Assembly (NCBI RefSeq): GCF_002104995.1
Contig: NW_024468339.1
Coordinates: forward strand, 1-36,518
Direction: 5' to 3'
DNA: 36,518 nucleotides
Source: Linderina pennispora
Taxonomy: Eukaryota; Kickxellomycota; Kickxellomycetes; Kickxellales; Kickxellaceae
Both the position numbers and the translations under genes were made by a program. Numbering within the stretch: the stretch's first letter is position 1; every line of letters starts with the position of its first letter. Shown in pieces: positions 1-10,269 of this stretch. Under the pieces are notes generated by a model, which saw only the letters and a program-made list of their open reading frames with translations, had not been told where the DNA came from and ran no database searches.

Positions 1-518
1 TATTCAATACAAGTGCTAAGACTTCCATTATAACCAACAAAAGCAGTGTCTCTCCATCTATTCCCTCCCTCGTTTTCTTTACCATGTACCTTGCCATTTA
101 CGCCAAGCCAATGTGCCAGGATTATGCACTCCCTACCCCATCACATCAGGTTCTAAATATACAGTGATGGATGGGCCGCCAACGCACCTCCCCTCTACCC
201 CCTAGTATCCTGGTCGTGCAATCGCAGTCTCTAACATAGAATCCTCTCTGGCCAATATGTCTTGTTTGCCAACGAAATTGCTGGTACCGAGAAGAAAAAT
301 GAGAGACCTGCGCTGAATCGATCACTATCCTAGCTGCTGCAATCCAGCTACTACTTCACTATCCCCATTGGTATCTTGCTTCTCTATAGTAAACTGAGGC
401 GTTATACGCCAAGTTTTAAAATAAAAAGTGAGAATTACTAAACAGCTAAACATGAAGTAGCATTTTTTGTTGGAAACTAGAAGTGGGAGAACAAGATTAA
501 ATAAACTGTTTTAGACTG
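1..518. other. Intergenic, 3' of chitinase gene
   Basis: I see no gene here. It is AT-rich non-coding sequence downstream of the chitinase stop codon, with many short stops in all frames. The only recognisable item is a partial LTR-family fragment near 385-460, listed separately. Confidence 0.6.
385..460 (-). mobile_element. Partial LTR fragment (same family as the three solo LTRs)
   Basis: The stretch with AAACTGAGGCGTTATACGC followed by AAGTTTTA and an ACTAAACAGCTAAAC block matches the 3' end of the LTR copies at 20737-20946, 26238-26468 and 26794-27002. Similarity fades after about 460, and the TGTTGGACAC end is missing, so this is a truncated copy. It lies just downstream of the chitinase gene in the minus orientation. 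Confidence 0.6.
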
Positions 519-2888
519 TTACGAGCTAGGAGCAGGCGATGTCTGCGATGATGCAGCGCTTGCCGACGACGACTCTGCCGACGATCCATTAGACGACACA
601 GTACTAGAATTCCCGCTGATGGTTCCTGAACCTGACGCTTCCGTCTTTGAACTGCTGGAAAGCCCTAGGTTGAACTCCAAAGCCCTTGACGCAATCATCT
701 GCTGCAACGGCAAAACCGTGGCGGTTTGAGCATTGCTTGTACCGGATTTTGTATCCAAGGGTAAAAGGAATGTGGCGGCAAAGCCAGGCTGGCTTGCCGA
801 CATGCTACGGTCGGACATGGGGTGCGGGAGACCGGTGCCAGAGCCGCCCATGATGCCGCCCGGAAGCATGGTTTCGAACAAGTTTATCTCAGACTTCCAC
901 CCAGGACGCCTGGGCATTGGCCCGCGCTGCACACCGGCCGGGGAGGTGGAATCGGAGCTGTCTGGGACCGGGAAGGATATCGAGCTGGTTGCTGCCAGGA
1001 GCTCGGCACTGGTGCCGGTAGTGTCGTTAGGAGTTGATTCGGGCTGAGCGGACGAGCTGGCAGACAGTGCAGTGGAAGAACCAGCAGACTCTGCTGCTGC
1101 TGCTGCTGCTGACCCAGGGCTGGATTCAGCAGACTCTGCCGAGATTGACGACGACTGGGCGCCTGAGCCAGACTCGGCAGAGGCAGACGGCATGCTAGCT
1201 ACAGAAGACTCGCCGGTGGATGTAGCAGCGCTGGCCGAGGTCTGCGAGCTGGACTCGACACCGAGCTTCATCAAAACATCCGCCATATCGCTGGGAACCG
1301 CCGTCGACTTGCCGCTAATAATCGCATACGGCACGCCTACCGAATCAAACATGATCACCTTGCTGACCTCCGACGTGGTTGCAGGAGACTCAGCCGATGG
1401 CGAGTTCTCCGAGTGCGACTCCACAGAGGGGCTGCTGGTAGATTGCTCTGAAGCATTATTGGAAGATTGCTGCGAGGCACTGCCGCCGGTGGAGAACAGC
1501 GAGGGCATAGTCCATGGGCCCGAGTGTGAAGATGCCTCTGGTGAGGCTGGCGCGGGAGACGCGCTGCCTATGGAAGCGGGGGGCACGCTGCTTGTTGAAG
1601 CAGGAGATGAAGAAGACGCAGCAGCGGCGCTGCTGGACTGGTGATCCGGCTCAGTATCATTGGCAGTCTTGGGTCCCCGGCACAATGGCCCGATGGCCTC
1701 CAGGGTGCTAATAAGCTCATTCTGATAATCGCCGTTGAGCGCCCACACCATCATGCCCTTAATGCCCTTATTCCTGGCATAGTCCACCTTCTTGGCCAAC
1801 GACTCCTGGTCATCATAAGTGATAAAGCGGCGCAGTTGCGGATTATACAGCCACGGCGTACTGCTCGTGTGGTCCCAGATCCTAATCCAATCGTCAGTGG
1901 TTGTGTTGGCGGTGCGCAAAAGCCCCTGGTCGCGCAAATGGCGGTAGTTCCAGATGCCGGACATGGAGTTGACGTTCTCGCAGACATCGTACCAGAGGGC
2001 GTCGTCAAGATCACCCTGCGGCACTTCATTGGCAAACGGGACATACATGTCGGCGCCGTCCTTGGCTACGATGACCTCGCGGGTGGTCAATGAGCGGCCG
2101 TAGAAGGGCACCCCGGCGACCAGCTTGTCGGCAGGCCACTTGGCAGCTAGCCACTGGTCAATGGCCTGGGTGTACGAGAGCTGCAAGCCGCGGTTATGCT
2201 GGTAATCGAAGGGGGCGTTGGGACCGGTGGAGTTGGCCCAGACGCCATTAATATCAAAGGCCATGATGGACGCGTAGTCGACAAACTCGGCGAAGGGACT
2301 GACATCACTCATCGGCCCATTGGCGTCGTCAAATGGCTGCACACGCACAGCCAAGCTGATCAGCTTTTGCTCATCGGGGAAGCGCGCGTGGAAGTTGGAC
2401 CTTAGCGCATGCAGAAACCTCAGCAGGTTGGCGCTATCCTGTGGGCTGAATTTGTTGCATTTTGAAGCAGCCCGTCCGGGATACTCCCAGTCGATTTCGG
2501 CGCCGTCCAGCTCGTACTTTTCGATGAAATCGCCGATGCTCTTGACCAATGCGCCGCGCTTGTGGACATCCTGCATGATCGAGGAGAAGCGGTTCGAGCC
2601 GGTCCAGCCGCCGATAGTCAGCGAGATCTTGGTGTTGGATGAGCGGGCTTCGCGCACCAGCGAGGGGAGGAACCATTCGCCGTCGAAGGTGAAGGTGCCT
2701 TCGTCGGTCGGGATTCCGAAGGCCAGCTGCAGGTGCGTGATCTTGGACATGTCGAGGTTTAGCAGGGCGTTGCGTTTCCATGTCGGGTAGTAGCCGACCA
2801 CGTACCGCGAGGATGGGCCGCAGGAAGTGGCGGCGGCTAGTGCAGCCAGTGCAGCTACAGCTATGGTGTGGCTGATACCGGGTCGCAT
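519..2888 (-). CDS. Secreted GH18 chitinase with long Ser-rich C-terminal tail
   Basis: A 789-aa protein that should hydrolyse beta-1,4 linkages of chitin outside the cell or in the wall. Residues 1 to about 22 look like a signal peptide (hydrophobic Ala/Leu core, then TSCG). The GH18 barrel spans about residues 28-405: VGYYPTW at its start, SLTIGGW at 89-95, the catalytic block DGAEIDWEYP at 128-137 with Glu135 as the acid, MAFD at 209-212 and a late Trp in MVWALNGD. The usual DxxDxDxE signature has Glu instead of Asp at position 131. Residues 415-789 are a low-complexity Ser/Ala/Thr/Pro region, likely an O-glycosylated stalk. I see no chitin-binding module and no clear GPI signal. The start ATG at 2886-2888 directly precedes the signal peptide. 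Activity is inferred, since the aspartate change could lower it. Confidence 0.9.
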   Translation of the reverse strand: MRPGISHTIAVAALAALAAATSCGPSSRYVVGYYPTWKRNALLNLDMSKITHLQLAFGIPTDEGTFTFDGEWFLPSLVREARSSNTKISLTIGGWTGSNRFSSIMQDVHKRGALVKSIGDFIEKYELDGAEIDWEYPGRAASKCNKFSPQDSANLLRFLHALRSNFHARFPDEQKLISLAVRVQPFDDANGPMSDVSPFAEFVDYASIMAFDINGVWANSTGPNAPFDYQHNRGLQLSYTQAIDQWLAAKWPADKLVAGVPFYGRSLTTREVIVAKDGADMYVPFANEVPQGDLDDALWYDVCENVNSMSGIWNYRHLRDQGLLRTANTTTDDWIRIWDHTSSTPWLYNPQLRRFITYDDQESLAKKVDYARNKGIKGMMVWALNGDYQNELISTLEAIGPLCRGPKTANDTEPDHQSSSAAAASSSSPASTSSVPPASIGSASPAPASPEASSHSGPWTMPSLFSTGGSASQQSSNNASEQSTSSPSVESHSENSPSAESPATTSEVSKVIMFDSVGVPYAIISGKSTAVPSDMADVLMKLGVESSSQTSASAATSTGESSVASMPSASAESGSGAQSSSISAESAESSPGSAAAAAAESAGSSTALSASSSAQPESTPNDTTGTSAELLAATSSISFPVPDSSDSTSPAGVQRGPMPRRPGWKSEINLFETMLPGGIMGGSGTGLPHPMSDRSMSASQPGFAATFLLPLDTKSGTSNAQTATVLPLQQMIASRALEFNLGLSSSSKTEASGSGTISGNSSTVSSNGSSAESSSASAASSQTSPAPSS

Positions 2889-3205
2889 AGTATGGAAAAA
2901 CTAATATGGTGGTGTTGGAGTTGAATAGAAATAATATTGCAGGTGTACCGGTTATATTTCTGGCGAGCGAATTGCACGAGGGGTTCCGGGAGACATTTTG
3001 GATATAACAGAAATTCCAGCAGGCACAGAGCTCAGATTATGCAGAATAGTTGTTTCTCTATCTCCACACATAGTCAGGAAGGAGCGCGCGGGGGGCTAGA
3101 GAAAATTCTAAAGTGTTTATTTGCATGTTTTATATGTAAAAAAAATTTTGGTAGGAGAATGTGAAGGGGACGGGGCTCATTCTCCAGTACTGCCTTCATT
3201 GTCTT
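2889..3205. promoter_or_regulatory. Chitinase upstream region
   Basis: This 317-bp gap separates the chitinase start from the exportin stop. Both genes lie on the minus strand, so it should hold the chitinase promoter and the exportin 3' end. AT-rich runs lie near 3118-3155. I identify no specific binding site. Confidence 0.4.
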
Positions 3206-6200
3206 TCACGGCATGATAGAGCCCAGGCTGAACTCGTCGTCATTATCGAACAGCGACAGGGTAGATCTAGTGGTCCACTCCTCCGGGACATTTTGCGCCG
3301 CTGTCTGCTTTTTCTTCTCCGCCTTTTTGCTGAACATCTGGCTTTTCTCCACAGCCAGCATCGGCAGCAGCGCCAGTCGCAACAGCGCCTTACGGCGCTT
3401 GGCATCGGTCTCACCGACAATCATCTCCAGTGCCTTTTCCAGGTCCTCGCCCAATACGCCCGACTCGGTGATGGCCGGCACCATCGAATACACCATAGTG
3501 GAGCGGAACGCCCGGTCTGGCACATCCTTGCTGTGCAGCTTCCAATTAACCGGCATGTGCTTGGCGAAGCTCGAGAAATGCAGAACATCGGCAAACATCG
3601 CAAGGGCCAAATCCTGCACATCCAGCAGCTGCGGCGAGCGCAGGACAGAGACGGTCGCTTGGACGAAATCCCGGCACAGCCACGACGACAGAATGGTGCC
3701 GCCGCTTTTATTGTCGACCAGGCTCGGATGCACATGGGCCAGGTAGCTGTTGACGGTCGACGCGTGGGCGGGCGTAGGCACGGCGTAGTGCTGGAGAAGA
3801 CCGATCACTGCCAGTGATGGCGCCAGTCTGGCCAGTGCCGCGGTGGTGCGGTGCGAGGCGTGGGTGTCGGGGAGCTGCATTGCGTGCAGAGACGCGGTTA
3901 GTACGGCGGCGAATAGTTCGGGCGTCTGCAGAATGTGCGCGCCCAGAGCATAGTTGCCAGCCCGCTTGCTGTGGCTGTCGTCCTGCCCGATTGTGATGCG
4001 AGCCGAGCTGGCCAGCTCGTTCTCGATCTGCGCGGCCTCCGGGAACGACAAGGACATGGATGCGAGCAAATCGGCAGTGGCCGAGCTGAATGCGCGCGTC
4101 CAGTCGCGCAGTAGCCTTTCTCTGACAATATCCTCGTCGACCGACGGCTCGGCTCCGCTGGAGCTTCTTTGCATAATCTCCGACCACTGCTCGGTCAGGC
4201 GCTCGCTGCAGAATGCCAGCATGGGGATTAGCCATGGCTGGACAAACTCGGCAGCGACGTTCCTTACCATGTCCTTGCGGGTTGTCGGCCAGCTGCCGAT
4301 GGCCAGAAGCACTGGTCGGACGATCTCGACCAGCACCATTTTCCAGTGACGCGACGTCATCACTGCAGCATCGGCAAACAGACAGGCAGCGAAGTTGCTG
4401 CCAATGTCGGGCACAACCTTGGCATCGTAGAGCTCGGGCAGATGGGCGAGGCAGCCGATGCACCGGTAGGACGACTCGCGCAGCATGTTCAGCGTGTGGC
4501 GGATGGCCCGGATCTCCACCGAGTGCAAGTCGGCCTCCTGGCTCTCCCTTGCAACGGCACCGGTCAGGCTGGACATTTCGCTTGATGACAATTCCAGCAG
4601 CCCAAAAAGATTCTGGGCCGGCGCCGACTGCCACGGCAATTGCTGCCAGTTGGCAGGGTTCCACAAGGCGTGCAAGCACTGCATGAGCATCAGAACGGCC
4701 GGGGCGATTTCCGACACATAGTCGCTCCACACGGCCGCCAGGCTGAGGCTGGCATCGCCGCCCAGGGTCCGGGCCAGGCAGACTTGCAAGGTGGACAGCA
4801 CGTGCATCAGCTGGAACCGATTACGACGCGCCCGGTCCATCGCACCCTTGCACTCGCTGCTAATGTCGCCAGCCATATTGGCGTCCAACGCCGGCAGGCC
4901 GAGCAAGGAAACCAGCTCCTGCGGCGACTGCAGCGCCGGCAGAAACTCATTCAGCGACTCGACCAGTGGCCGGATCACCGCACCAGCAAGGTCCTTGCGC
5001 ATCGACAGGCTGCATGAGGCGCCAGCAATCAGCGTCAGCAGGAACTCGCCCAGGTAGCATTTGACCGGATCCGACACCTGCGGGTCATTCAGGTTCGCCT
5101 GCACCAAATCCGACAGATCCCCGTAGATTACCATCAGCGAATCAGGGATTGCGATGGCGATCCGGACAAGTGCGCCGGTGGCCCGGCGGCTCAGCGTCCG
5201 CAGCTCGCGCGCCGCGCGTCCCTCAGGGGCCTTCAACAAAGACGTGCATTTCTTCAGCACATTGAACAGCAGTGTGCGCGCCCCGTCGTCTCCCATGGCC
5301 GACGGCCGCAGCAGGAACGCAAACGACGGCAGCGTCTGCAATTGCCTAGTCATCAGCGTCGGATTGTCCGTGACGAACCCGACGACCTTTTCGCCGATCT
5401 GATAGCACAGCGGCCGCACCGCCTCCAGGCTCCTGTCCATATCGCCGTCCTCCAATGCTCGCTGCTCGTAGTCGTCCAAAGTCGACAGAATCGTATCCAC
5501 CGTGATAAACGCAGCCTCAGCCACTGACACCTGCGCGACGTCCGCATTGCCGGTCAGTGCCGTGTCCAGAACCGGCAAGAGCGACGGCAGAATCCACTGG
5601 ACAAAGCCCGTGGGCTCCAGTTTGCATGTGCTGCGGAGAATCCCCAGAAGCCGGCTGCGCACATCGCTCGACAGGAAGCTGCGCAGATCGGCCGGTGACT
5701 CGAACTGGTCGGCCTCGTCTGAGTCGATGCCTGTGGCCACGTCATTGCCATGTACCAGCTCGCCGACCAGATGCGACGCCCGGCACACCTTGAACAGCAT
5801 CGTGGTGGTGTGCTCGGCCAGCGTGCTGAATGCCCCCAGCACCACCGGGTCTTTGCTCAGCGCCGGGTGCCCGACAATGGCTGTCCAGCAGGCCATCGCT
5901 TGCGACGACACCGTGTAGCGCATGTCACGGCCCAGTGCTAGCAGAAGTTCGATCAGCGGCTGCGGATTCGCTAACACGTTAATGTCGAGCTTTTTGCGCG
6001 CCCAGTGGATGGTCACCAGATTCGCCACCGTCTGCGAGATCGTCTTGGCCGCCGACAGGGCCTCGGCCGTGTCGTCCCATTCGGTTTCGGCTGCAGGCTT
6101 CACTGTTCCCAGGTACACCTGCGCTATCGAGTCCAGGACCGCTGCGTTGCTGGCGAACTCGAGCAGAATCGTGTCGCGGTACTCGCCCACAGTGACGTTG

Positions 6201-7144
6201 CGGCGGGAGATCGTCTCCAGGCAGGTGGCTGCCCGTCTGCGCACCGTATCGCTGCGCACACGCAGCAGGTCGGCCAAGCACGGGATCATCTGCATTGCTG
6301 CCAGCGCCCGCACCGGCACCCAGTCCAGGTAAACCGAGATGGCATCGAGCATGCTTGCCAGCAGGTCTTGGTCGTCTGTGCTGCCAGACATATGCTGCGC
6401 AATCTCCGTGGCATGCTTGGCCCACCGCAGCAGCCATCCGTCTTCATTCCCGGGCTCATACGGAACCTCGCGCGCCTTCTTCCCGGGCTTAGTGAAACTG
6501 GGCGTGCTGTCCACCGAAACCCGGTAGCCGTGCGGGTAGAGCTCGGTGACTGTCTGTCTGGGCAGCAATGCACCGACCAGCCCGATGGTCAGATCATTCT
6601 TATGCACGGCCGCCGACGGGTCGTTCTCATACACAAACACCTCCTCGCCCAGTGTTTGCCAGATCCTCAGCGCCAACACCCGGTGCTCCCCCGACAGCAT
6701 ATACAGATGCATCATCTGCGAGTTCAGGTCCACCCATGTACTCGACGGCCACATGCGCACCACCAGCATCACAAACACGCTGACCAGCTTTTCCCGGATA
6801 TACTGCGGCTCGGTGTTCTGGCTCGACTGCAAGAGCATCTGCCAGAGGTGGTCGCGCAGCATCACGCCGTCGTCCAGCGTCAGCCGCTTTTTGTTCTTGC
6901 TGGGCTTGCCGCCGCTCCACCGACTGCGCAGCGAGTCTTCGATTAGCCGGAGCCCAAAGTGCCGCGCCATCGCCGGATACCCGTGCTGCCGCTGGGAGAG
7001 CTGCACGCCAACCAGCGCCGCCTCCTCGGACTCCTTCACCTGCTCGCACAGCGCCTCGGCTTCACGCCGCTGCTCCACCGTTGTGCTGGCCCCGTAGATC
7101 AACTCGAGCGCCTGAAGCGTCTGCTGAATTCGCCCGCTGTCCAT
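3206..7144 (-). CDS. MSN5: Exportin-5 / Msn5-type karyopherin
   Basis: A 1312-aa all-helical HEAT-repeat protein that should carry cargo out of the nucleus with Ran-GTP. The N-terminal part has the importin-beta N and Xpo1-like arrangement of exportin-5: a stretch reading ARHFGLRLIEDSLRSRW resembles the animal exportin-5 segment RHFGLQILEHVVKFRW, and is followed by a conserved MWPSSTW helix. Length is close to yeast Msn5 and animal XPO5 (about 1200 aa). The frame stays open to 7210, but I chose the Met at 7142-7144 because the 22 residues before it are Lys/Phe-rich and come from the T-rich promoter. It is divergent from TEL2. In fungi Msn5 exports phosphorylated regulators, while XPO5 in animals exports small RNAs; the cargo here is unknown. 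Assignment rests on the N-terminal third. Confidence 0.75.
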   Translation of the reverse strand: MDSGRIQQTLQALELIYGASTTVEQRREAEALCEQVKESEEAALVGVQLSQRQHGYPAMARHFGLRLIEDSLRSRWSGGKPSKNKKRLTLDDGVMLRDHLWQMLLQSSQNTEPQYIREKLVSVFVMLVVRMWPSSTWVDLNSQMMHLYMLSGEHRVLALRIWQTLGEEVFVYENDPSAAVHKNDLTIGLVGALLPRQTVTELYPHGYRVSVDSTPSFTKPGKKAREVPYEPGNEDGWLLRWAKHATEIAQHMSGSTDDQDLLASMLDAISVYLDWVPVRALAAMQMIPCLADLLRVRSDTVRRRAATCLETISRRNVTVGEYRDTILLEFASNAAVLDSIAQVYLGTVKPAAETEWDDTAEALSAAKTISQTVANLVTIHWARKKLDINVLANPQPLIELLLALGRDMRYTVSSQAMACWTAIVGHPALSKDPVVLGAFSTLAEHTTTMLFKVCRASHLVGELVHGNDVATGIDSDEADQFESPADLRSFLSSDVRSRLLGILRSTCKLEPTGFVQWILPSLLPVLDTALTGNADVAQVSVAEAAFITVDTILSTLDDYEQRALEDGDMDRSLEAVRPLCYQIGEKVVGFVTDNPTLMTRQLQTLPSFAFLLRPSAMGDDGARTLLFNVLKKCTSLLKAPEGRAARELRTLSRRATGALVRIAIAIPDSLMVIYGDLSDLVQANLNDPQVSDPVKCYLGEFLLTLIAGASCSLSMRKDLAGAVIRPLVESLNEFLPALQSPQELVSLLGLPALDANMAGDISSECKGAMDRARRNRFQLMHVLSTLQVCLARTLGGDASLSLAAVWSDYVSEIAPAVLMLMQCLHALWNPANWQQLPWQSAPAQNLFGLLELSSSEMSSLTGAVARESQEADLHSVEIRAIRHTLNMLRESSYRCIGCLAHLPELYDAKVVPDIGSNFAACLFADAAVMTSRHWKMVLVEIVRPVLLAIGSWPTTRKDMVRNVAAEFVQPWLIPMLAFCSERLTEQWSEIMQRSSSGAEPSVDEDIVRERLLRDWTRAFSSATADLLASMSLSFPEAAQIENELASSARITIGQDDSHSKRAGNYALGAHILQTPELFAAVLTASLHAMQLPDTHASHRTTAALARLAPSLAVIGLLQHYAVPTPAHASTVNSYLAHVHPSLVDNKSGGTILSSWLCRDFVQATVSVLRSPQLLDVQDLALAMFADVLHFSSFAKHMPVNWKLHSKDVPDRAFRSTMVYSMVPAITESGVLGEDLEKALEMIVGETDAKRRKALLRLALLPMLAVEKSQMFSKKAEKKKQTAAQNVPEEWTTRSTLSLFDNDDEFSLGSIMP

Positions 7145-7269
7145 TATAATAAAAGAAGCTCTAAAATATGAAATAAGCGAAAACAAAAGTTTTTTTTTTT
7201 CGAGCGTCAATTTTTTTCCCTGATGTCTCTGTTTTCTCTCGTCTTTCCAAAATAAAAAATTTATTTAAT
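7145..7269. promoter_or_regulatory. Bidirectional promoter between exportin-5 and TEL2
   Basis: Only 125 bp separate the two divergent start codons. The interval is very AT-rich and holds a run of about ten T residues at 7190-7200 and a second T run near 7210. Such rigid dA:dT tracts commonly exclude nucleosomes at shared fungal promoters. No TATA box is obvious. Confidence 0.6.
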
Positions 7270-10233
7270 ATGACGTGGAAGGAGGACTTGCGAGCGCATT
7301 TCAGACTCCTGGAGAAGCGAATTGAAGAGCTGGCCTTGGAATTCGCCCCTCCAAAAGCCCATGACCTGCCAGTAGCCGAGACTTCTGCCAGCAGCGAGCG
7401 GATCGGAGGAATCATTATCCCTGGCATTGGACCGCAGCACCGCCGCCCGCTCATCACTCCACTCGATGACGACCACCACATCGCTGTCAAACACCTAGCT
7501 GCAAACACCGACGAATTGCTGGCATGTATCGAGGCTCCATCTGCGCTCCTGCGGTTGTCCGAACCCAAATACCTGTCTGAAAAGTATGCCTGGGCGCAAT
7601 GGTGGACGGCCGATATTGGTAGTGCACAAAAGCCTGAGGTGGTTAGGTTACTTGGCCCGTGGATCTCGCGGTGTGTGCTGTCCAAGGCATCCAATTTGCT
7701 TGGCGCGCTGCCATCGTCTGACCGACAGCTTCTGCTCTTTCCCTATGTCTCCAAAGGCAATCCGGAGGTGTCCTGGCAGGTCCTCCAGTCTCTGGTCGGA
7801 ATGCTGTCGAATCGAGCAGCCAGATCGGGTCTTTCGCAGTCCGCCTTGACCCTGATAGTAGCATTGCTGGATCACGCTGTTTCCGCAGGCGTCGTCAGCC
7901 CTGATAGCGTCCTGCAGTCCATCATAGCCGCCAATGCTCCCTTGCCGCTCCACCGCAGCCTGTGGTCGGAGTACCTGCAAACCATGGCGGCATTGCCTGA
8001 CCGGCTGGCAGGTGTTGTTGATCCGCAGTCCATCCCAATATGCCTCACCCCGCGCGTGTATTATGCTGCAATTGCCCGGTCCACTGCTGCGCTGATCGAA
8101 TGCAGCCACGGGGCTCCATCACGCATGCTTCTGGAAGAGCTATGCTCGAAGCTCTGTCGCGTAGGACAGGCTGACTGCCTGAGCGTCGAAATCACCGCCT
8201 CCCTGCTGGCAGCAGCCAAGCAGCGGATCGCCTTGGCTTCGGTGCCCGAGAACGACAGGCTTCGGAAATCCTGCTGTGTTTTGTCTCGGGTGCAGCCGCC
8301 ATTCGGACCGCGTCTAGTGTCGGCTGTCATGCAGCAGCTCGATACTGTTGTTGGCCGTGTCATAGCAGAGGATGATTCATGTGCGCGCCAGATCGGAGAG
8401 CAGGCGGCGGTTATCATTGCCAGCATTCTGTTTGAATATGTCGACCGGGATTGCACGCAGCTTGCCATTGACCACGCCATTCTGTCACTGGTCAAATCTC
8501 CGCTGGGGACGTACTGGTCAACAACCACGTACCAGGCCATCGCACTAGCGCTACAGATGCTGTCGGGAAAGAGCAGCGATGAGGAGCTTTCGTCGCTTCT
8601 GCCCAGCCGTGTGTTTCCGGACCTTTTGGAAAAGGCAGTCACCGGCAGCCTGCTGCCCATGTGGTCGCTTCCTGAGCTGGTCACGTACGGCCAGGCAGAG
8701 CATGTCAAGGCGCTGACATCGTTGGTTTTGGCCCTGGTCGGATTGTTGGACAAGAAGGAGCGCACGCGGCTCTCGACTAGTGCTGCGTTCATGCGTGCCA
8801 TCCCACGGTTCCTTGATGCGCCCATTGCGCAGATAAGGCTGTCGGGAATCATTGTTGCTGATGCGGTGGCCAACTGTGGCGATGACGAATCGCTTGACTT
8901 TGGTCTGGATGACATTATCCGCGACTCATTGCGCACGGACATCCCACCAGGCACCCGTGCCCTGGCCACTGCCAGTGCCGACTATATTGCTGAAATGCGC
9001 AAGTATCTCTTGCCGGTTACGTCTCAATGGGCCAAGAGTGTGAAAAGTAATGATGCGGTAACGGCCAAGGCTGTCGACTTTATTCGGGAATACGTCAGTA
9101 CACGTCCGGAGGATAGTGATCTGGTTCTGGCACCGCGCCAGTCGAGTCTAGTGGACCCGCAGCAGCTGAGCAGCGGGTTTGTCAAGCCGCGCACGCCCGT
9201 GTTCCTCCACGACTGCTTGGCATACCTGAAGGACGCCAGCGACATGGAAAAGACCAAAATCGGGCTGTTTGCCCTTGCCGACTGTGTGGGCAAGGCAAAT
9301 ACAAAGACGGTTGAGGAGCTGTGGCTGCCTGCCGCAAACAAGCTCCTGTTCCTATATAACCGCGGGCCCGACAACCTGGACTGGGCGTGGGATCTCGAGC
9401 GGCGCCGGGCCCTGGCAGCATTGGCAGTCAGGCTGCCTGAGCAGATCGGGCCGTTCCTAGCGGACAAATCGTGCGATCGCAACCTGACCATCAAGGACCG
9501 CGAGATAGTGTTCTCTGCCATCTCCAATGCGTGCCTGCAGCTGTCGGGCATTAGCGAGGATGAAATCCCCAAGGAACGCATTCTTGAAGAGCCAGTGCAA
9601 AGTGACCAGCCTGGTGCAGCAATTGGCGCCGGGACAGTTGTTCGCCGGTCGCGCAAGCTGGATCTCGCAAAACAGCGAGTGTCTGGCACCGCAATCAGCG
9701 AGCTGGATAAGAAGCGGCGTCTGTACTCGAGCATCGTCGGACCAGCGTTCTTCTTCCCGCTGATCTCCCAGTATGGCAAAAGCGACATGAGCACCAGCAC
9801 CAGCGACATACGCGGTGATGCCTCGGTGTTTGAGAAATACCTCAACACACTGGCGGTTATTCTATATACGGCCGGCTCCGCAACGCATCTGCTCCGGATG
9901 AACCGCGAGTTCTGGGATCTGGCCAAGCTGGTACGTAGAATGAAGGCACGCAATGTCAGCGAGTCGCCGCCGGTCTTGGACGCACTGCTGTTTGGACTCG
10001 ACGTTGCTTTGAGTCCGGACCGCGCGCTGAGCGCACCGACGCTGGCCAACGAGTTCCGCGGCGACATGGCCGATGCCCTGGTGTGGATCAACTCGCTGAT
10101 GGAGCAGAATCGGCTGGGCGATTCGGCAATGGCGCATGCGTCGCGAATTGTTATGCGGCTGCATGAGATCCAGGGTGACGTGCGTCGCAGAGTGACCTCA
10201 AGCGACATTCATCAGTTTACGTCCATCATTTAA
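7270..10233 (+). CDS. TEL2: TEL2/TELO2, PIKK-maturation factor of the TTT complex
   Basis: A 987-aa alpha-solenoid protein. TEL2 works with TTI1, TTI2, HSP90 and R2TP to stabilise newly made PIKK kinases (ATM, ATR, TOR, DNA-PK-like). The most telling part is the conserved C-terminal TEL2 domain, about residues 638-760: TPVFLHDCLAYLKD, a middle LWLPAANKLLFLYNRGPDNLDWAW block and NLTIKDREIVFSAISNACLQL. Next comes the SSIVGPAFFFPLISQYGK segment, matching the HFFFPLL element of animal TELO2, then a final helical repeat with the family's LLFGLDVAL-type helix. Length fits the fungal and animal range (about 690-1000 aa). It starts 125 bp from the exportin start and ends 36 bp from the convergent membrane-protein gene. 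No introns are needed. Confidence 0.85.
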   Translation: MTWKEDLRAHFRLLEKRIEELALEFAPPKAHDLPVAETSASSERIGGIIIPGIGPQHRRPLITPLDDDHHIAVKHLAANTDELLACIEAPSALLRLSEPKYLSEKYAWAQWWTADIGSAQKPEVVRLLGPWISRCVLSKASNLLGALPSSDRQLLLFPYVSKGNPEVSWQVLQSLVGMLSNRAARSGLSQSALTLIVALLDHAVSAGVVSPDSVLQSIIAANAPLPLHRSLWSEYLQTMAALPDRLAGVVDPQSIPICLTPRVYYAAIARSTAALIECSHGAPSRMLLEELCSKLCRVGQADCLSVEITASLLAAAKQRIALASVPENDRLRKSCCVLSRVQPPFGPRLVSAVMQQLDTVVGRVIAEDDSCARQIGEQAAVIIASILFEYVDRDCTQLAIDHAILSLVKSPLGTYWSTTTYQAIALALQMLSGKSSDEELSSLLPSRVFPDLLEKAVTGSLLPMWSLPELVTYGQAEHVKALTSLVLALVGLLDKKERTRLSTSAAFMRAIPRFLDAPIAQIRLSGIIVADAVANCGDDESLDFGLDDIIRDSLRTDIPPGTRALATASADYIAEMRKYLLPVTSQWAKSVKSNDAVTAKAVDFIREYVSTRPEDSDLVLAPRQSSLVDPQQLSSGFVKPRTPVFLHDCLAYLKDASDMEKTKIGLFALADCVGKANTKTVEELWLPAANKLLFLYNRGPDNLDWAWDLERRRALAALAVRLPEQIGPFLADKSCDRNLTIKDREIVFSAISNACLQLSGISEDEIPKERILEEPVQSDQPGAAIGAGTVVRRSRKLDLAKQRVSGTAISELDKKRRLYSSIVGPAFFFPLISQYGKSDMSTSTSDIRGDASVFEKYLNTLAVILYTAGSATHLLRMNREFWDLAKLVRRMKARNVSESPPVLDALLFGLDVALSPDRALSAPTLANEFRGDMADALVWINSLMEQNRLGDSAMAHASRIVMRLHEIQGDVRRRVTSSDIHQFTSII

Positions 10234-10269
10234 AAAATGTCTATTAGTAATATGGCTCCTTGTATTATG

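Noticed and set aside
6005-6946. 313-codon plus-strand frame inside the exportin gene
   Set aside because: Its His/Arg/Gln-rich composition is typical of the antisense of a GC-rich gene and resembles no family.
9024-10208. 394-codon minus-strand frame inside TEL2
   Set aside because: It is antisense to the conserved TEL2 C-terminal domain and has Arg/Ser-rich shadow composition. The same applies to 8061-8969.
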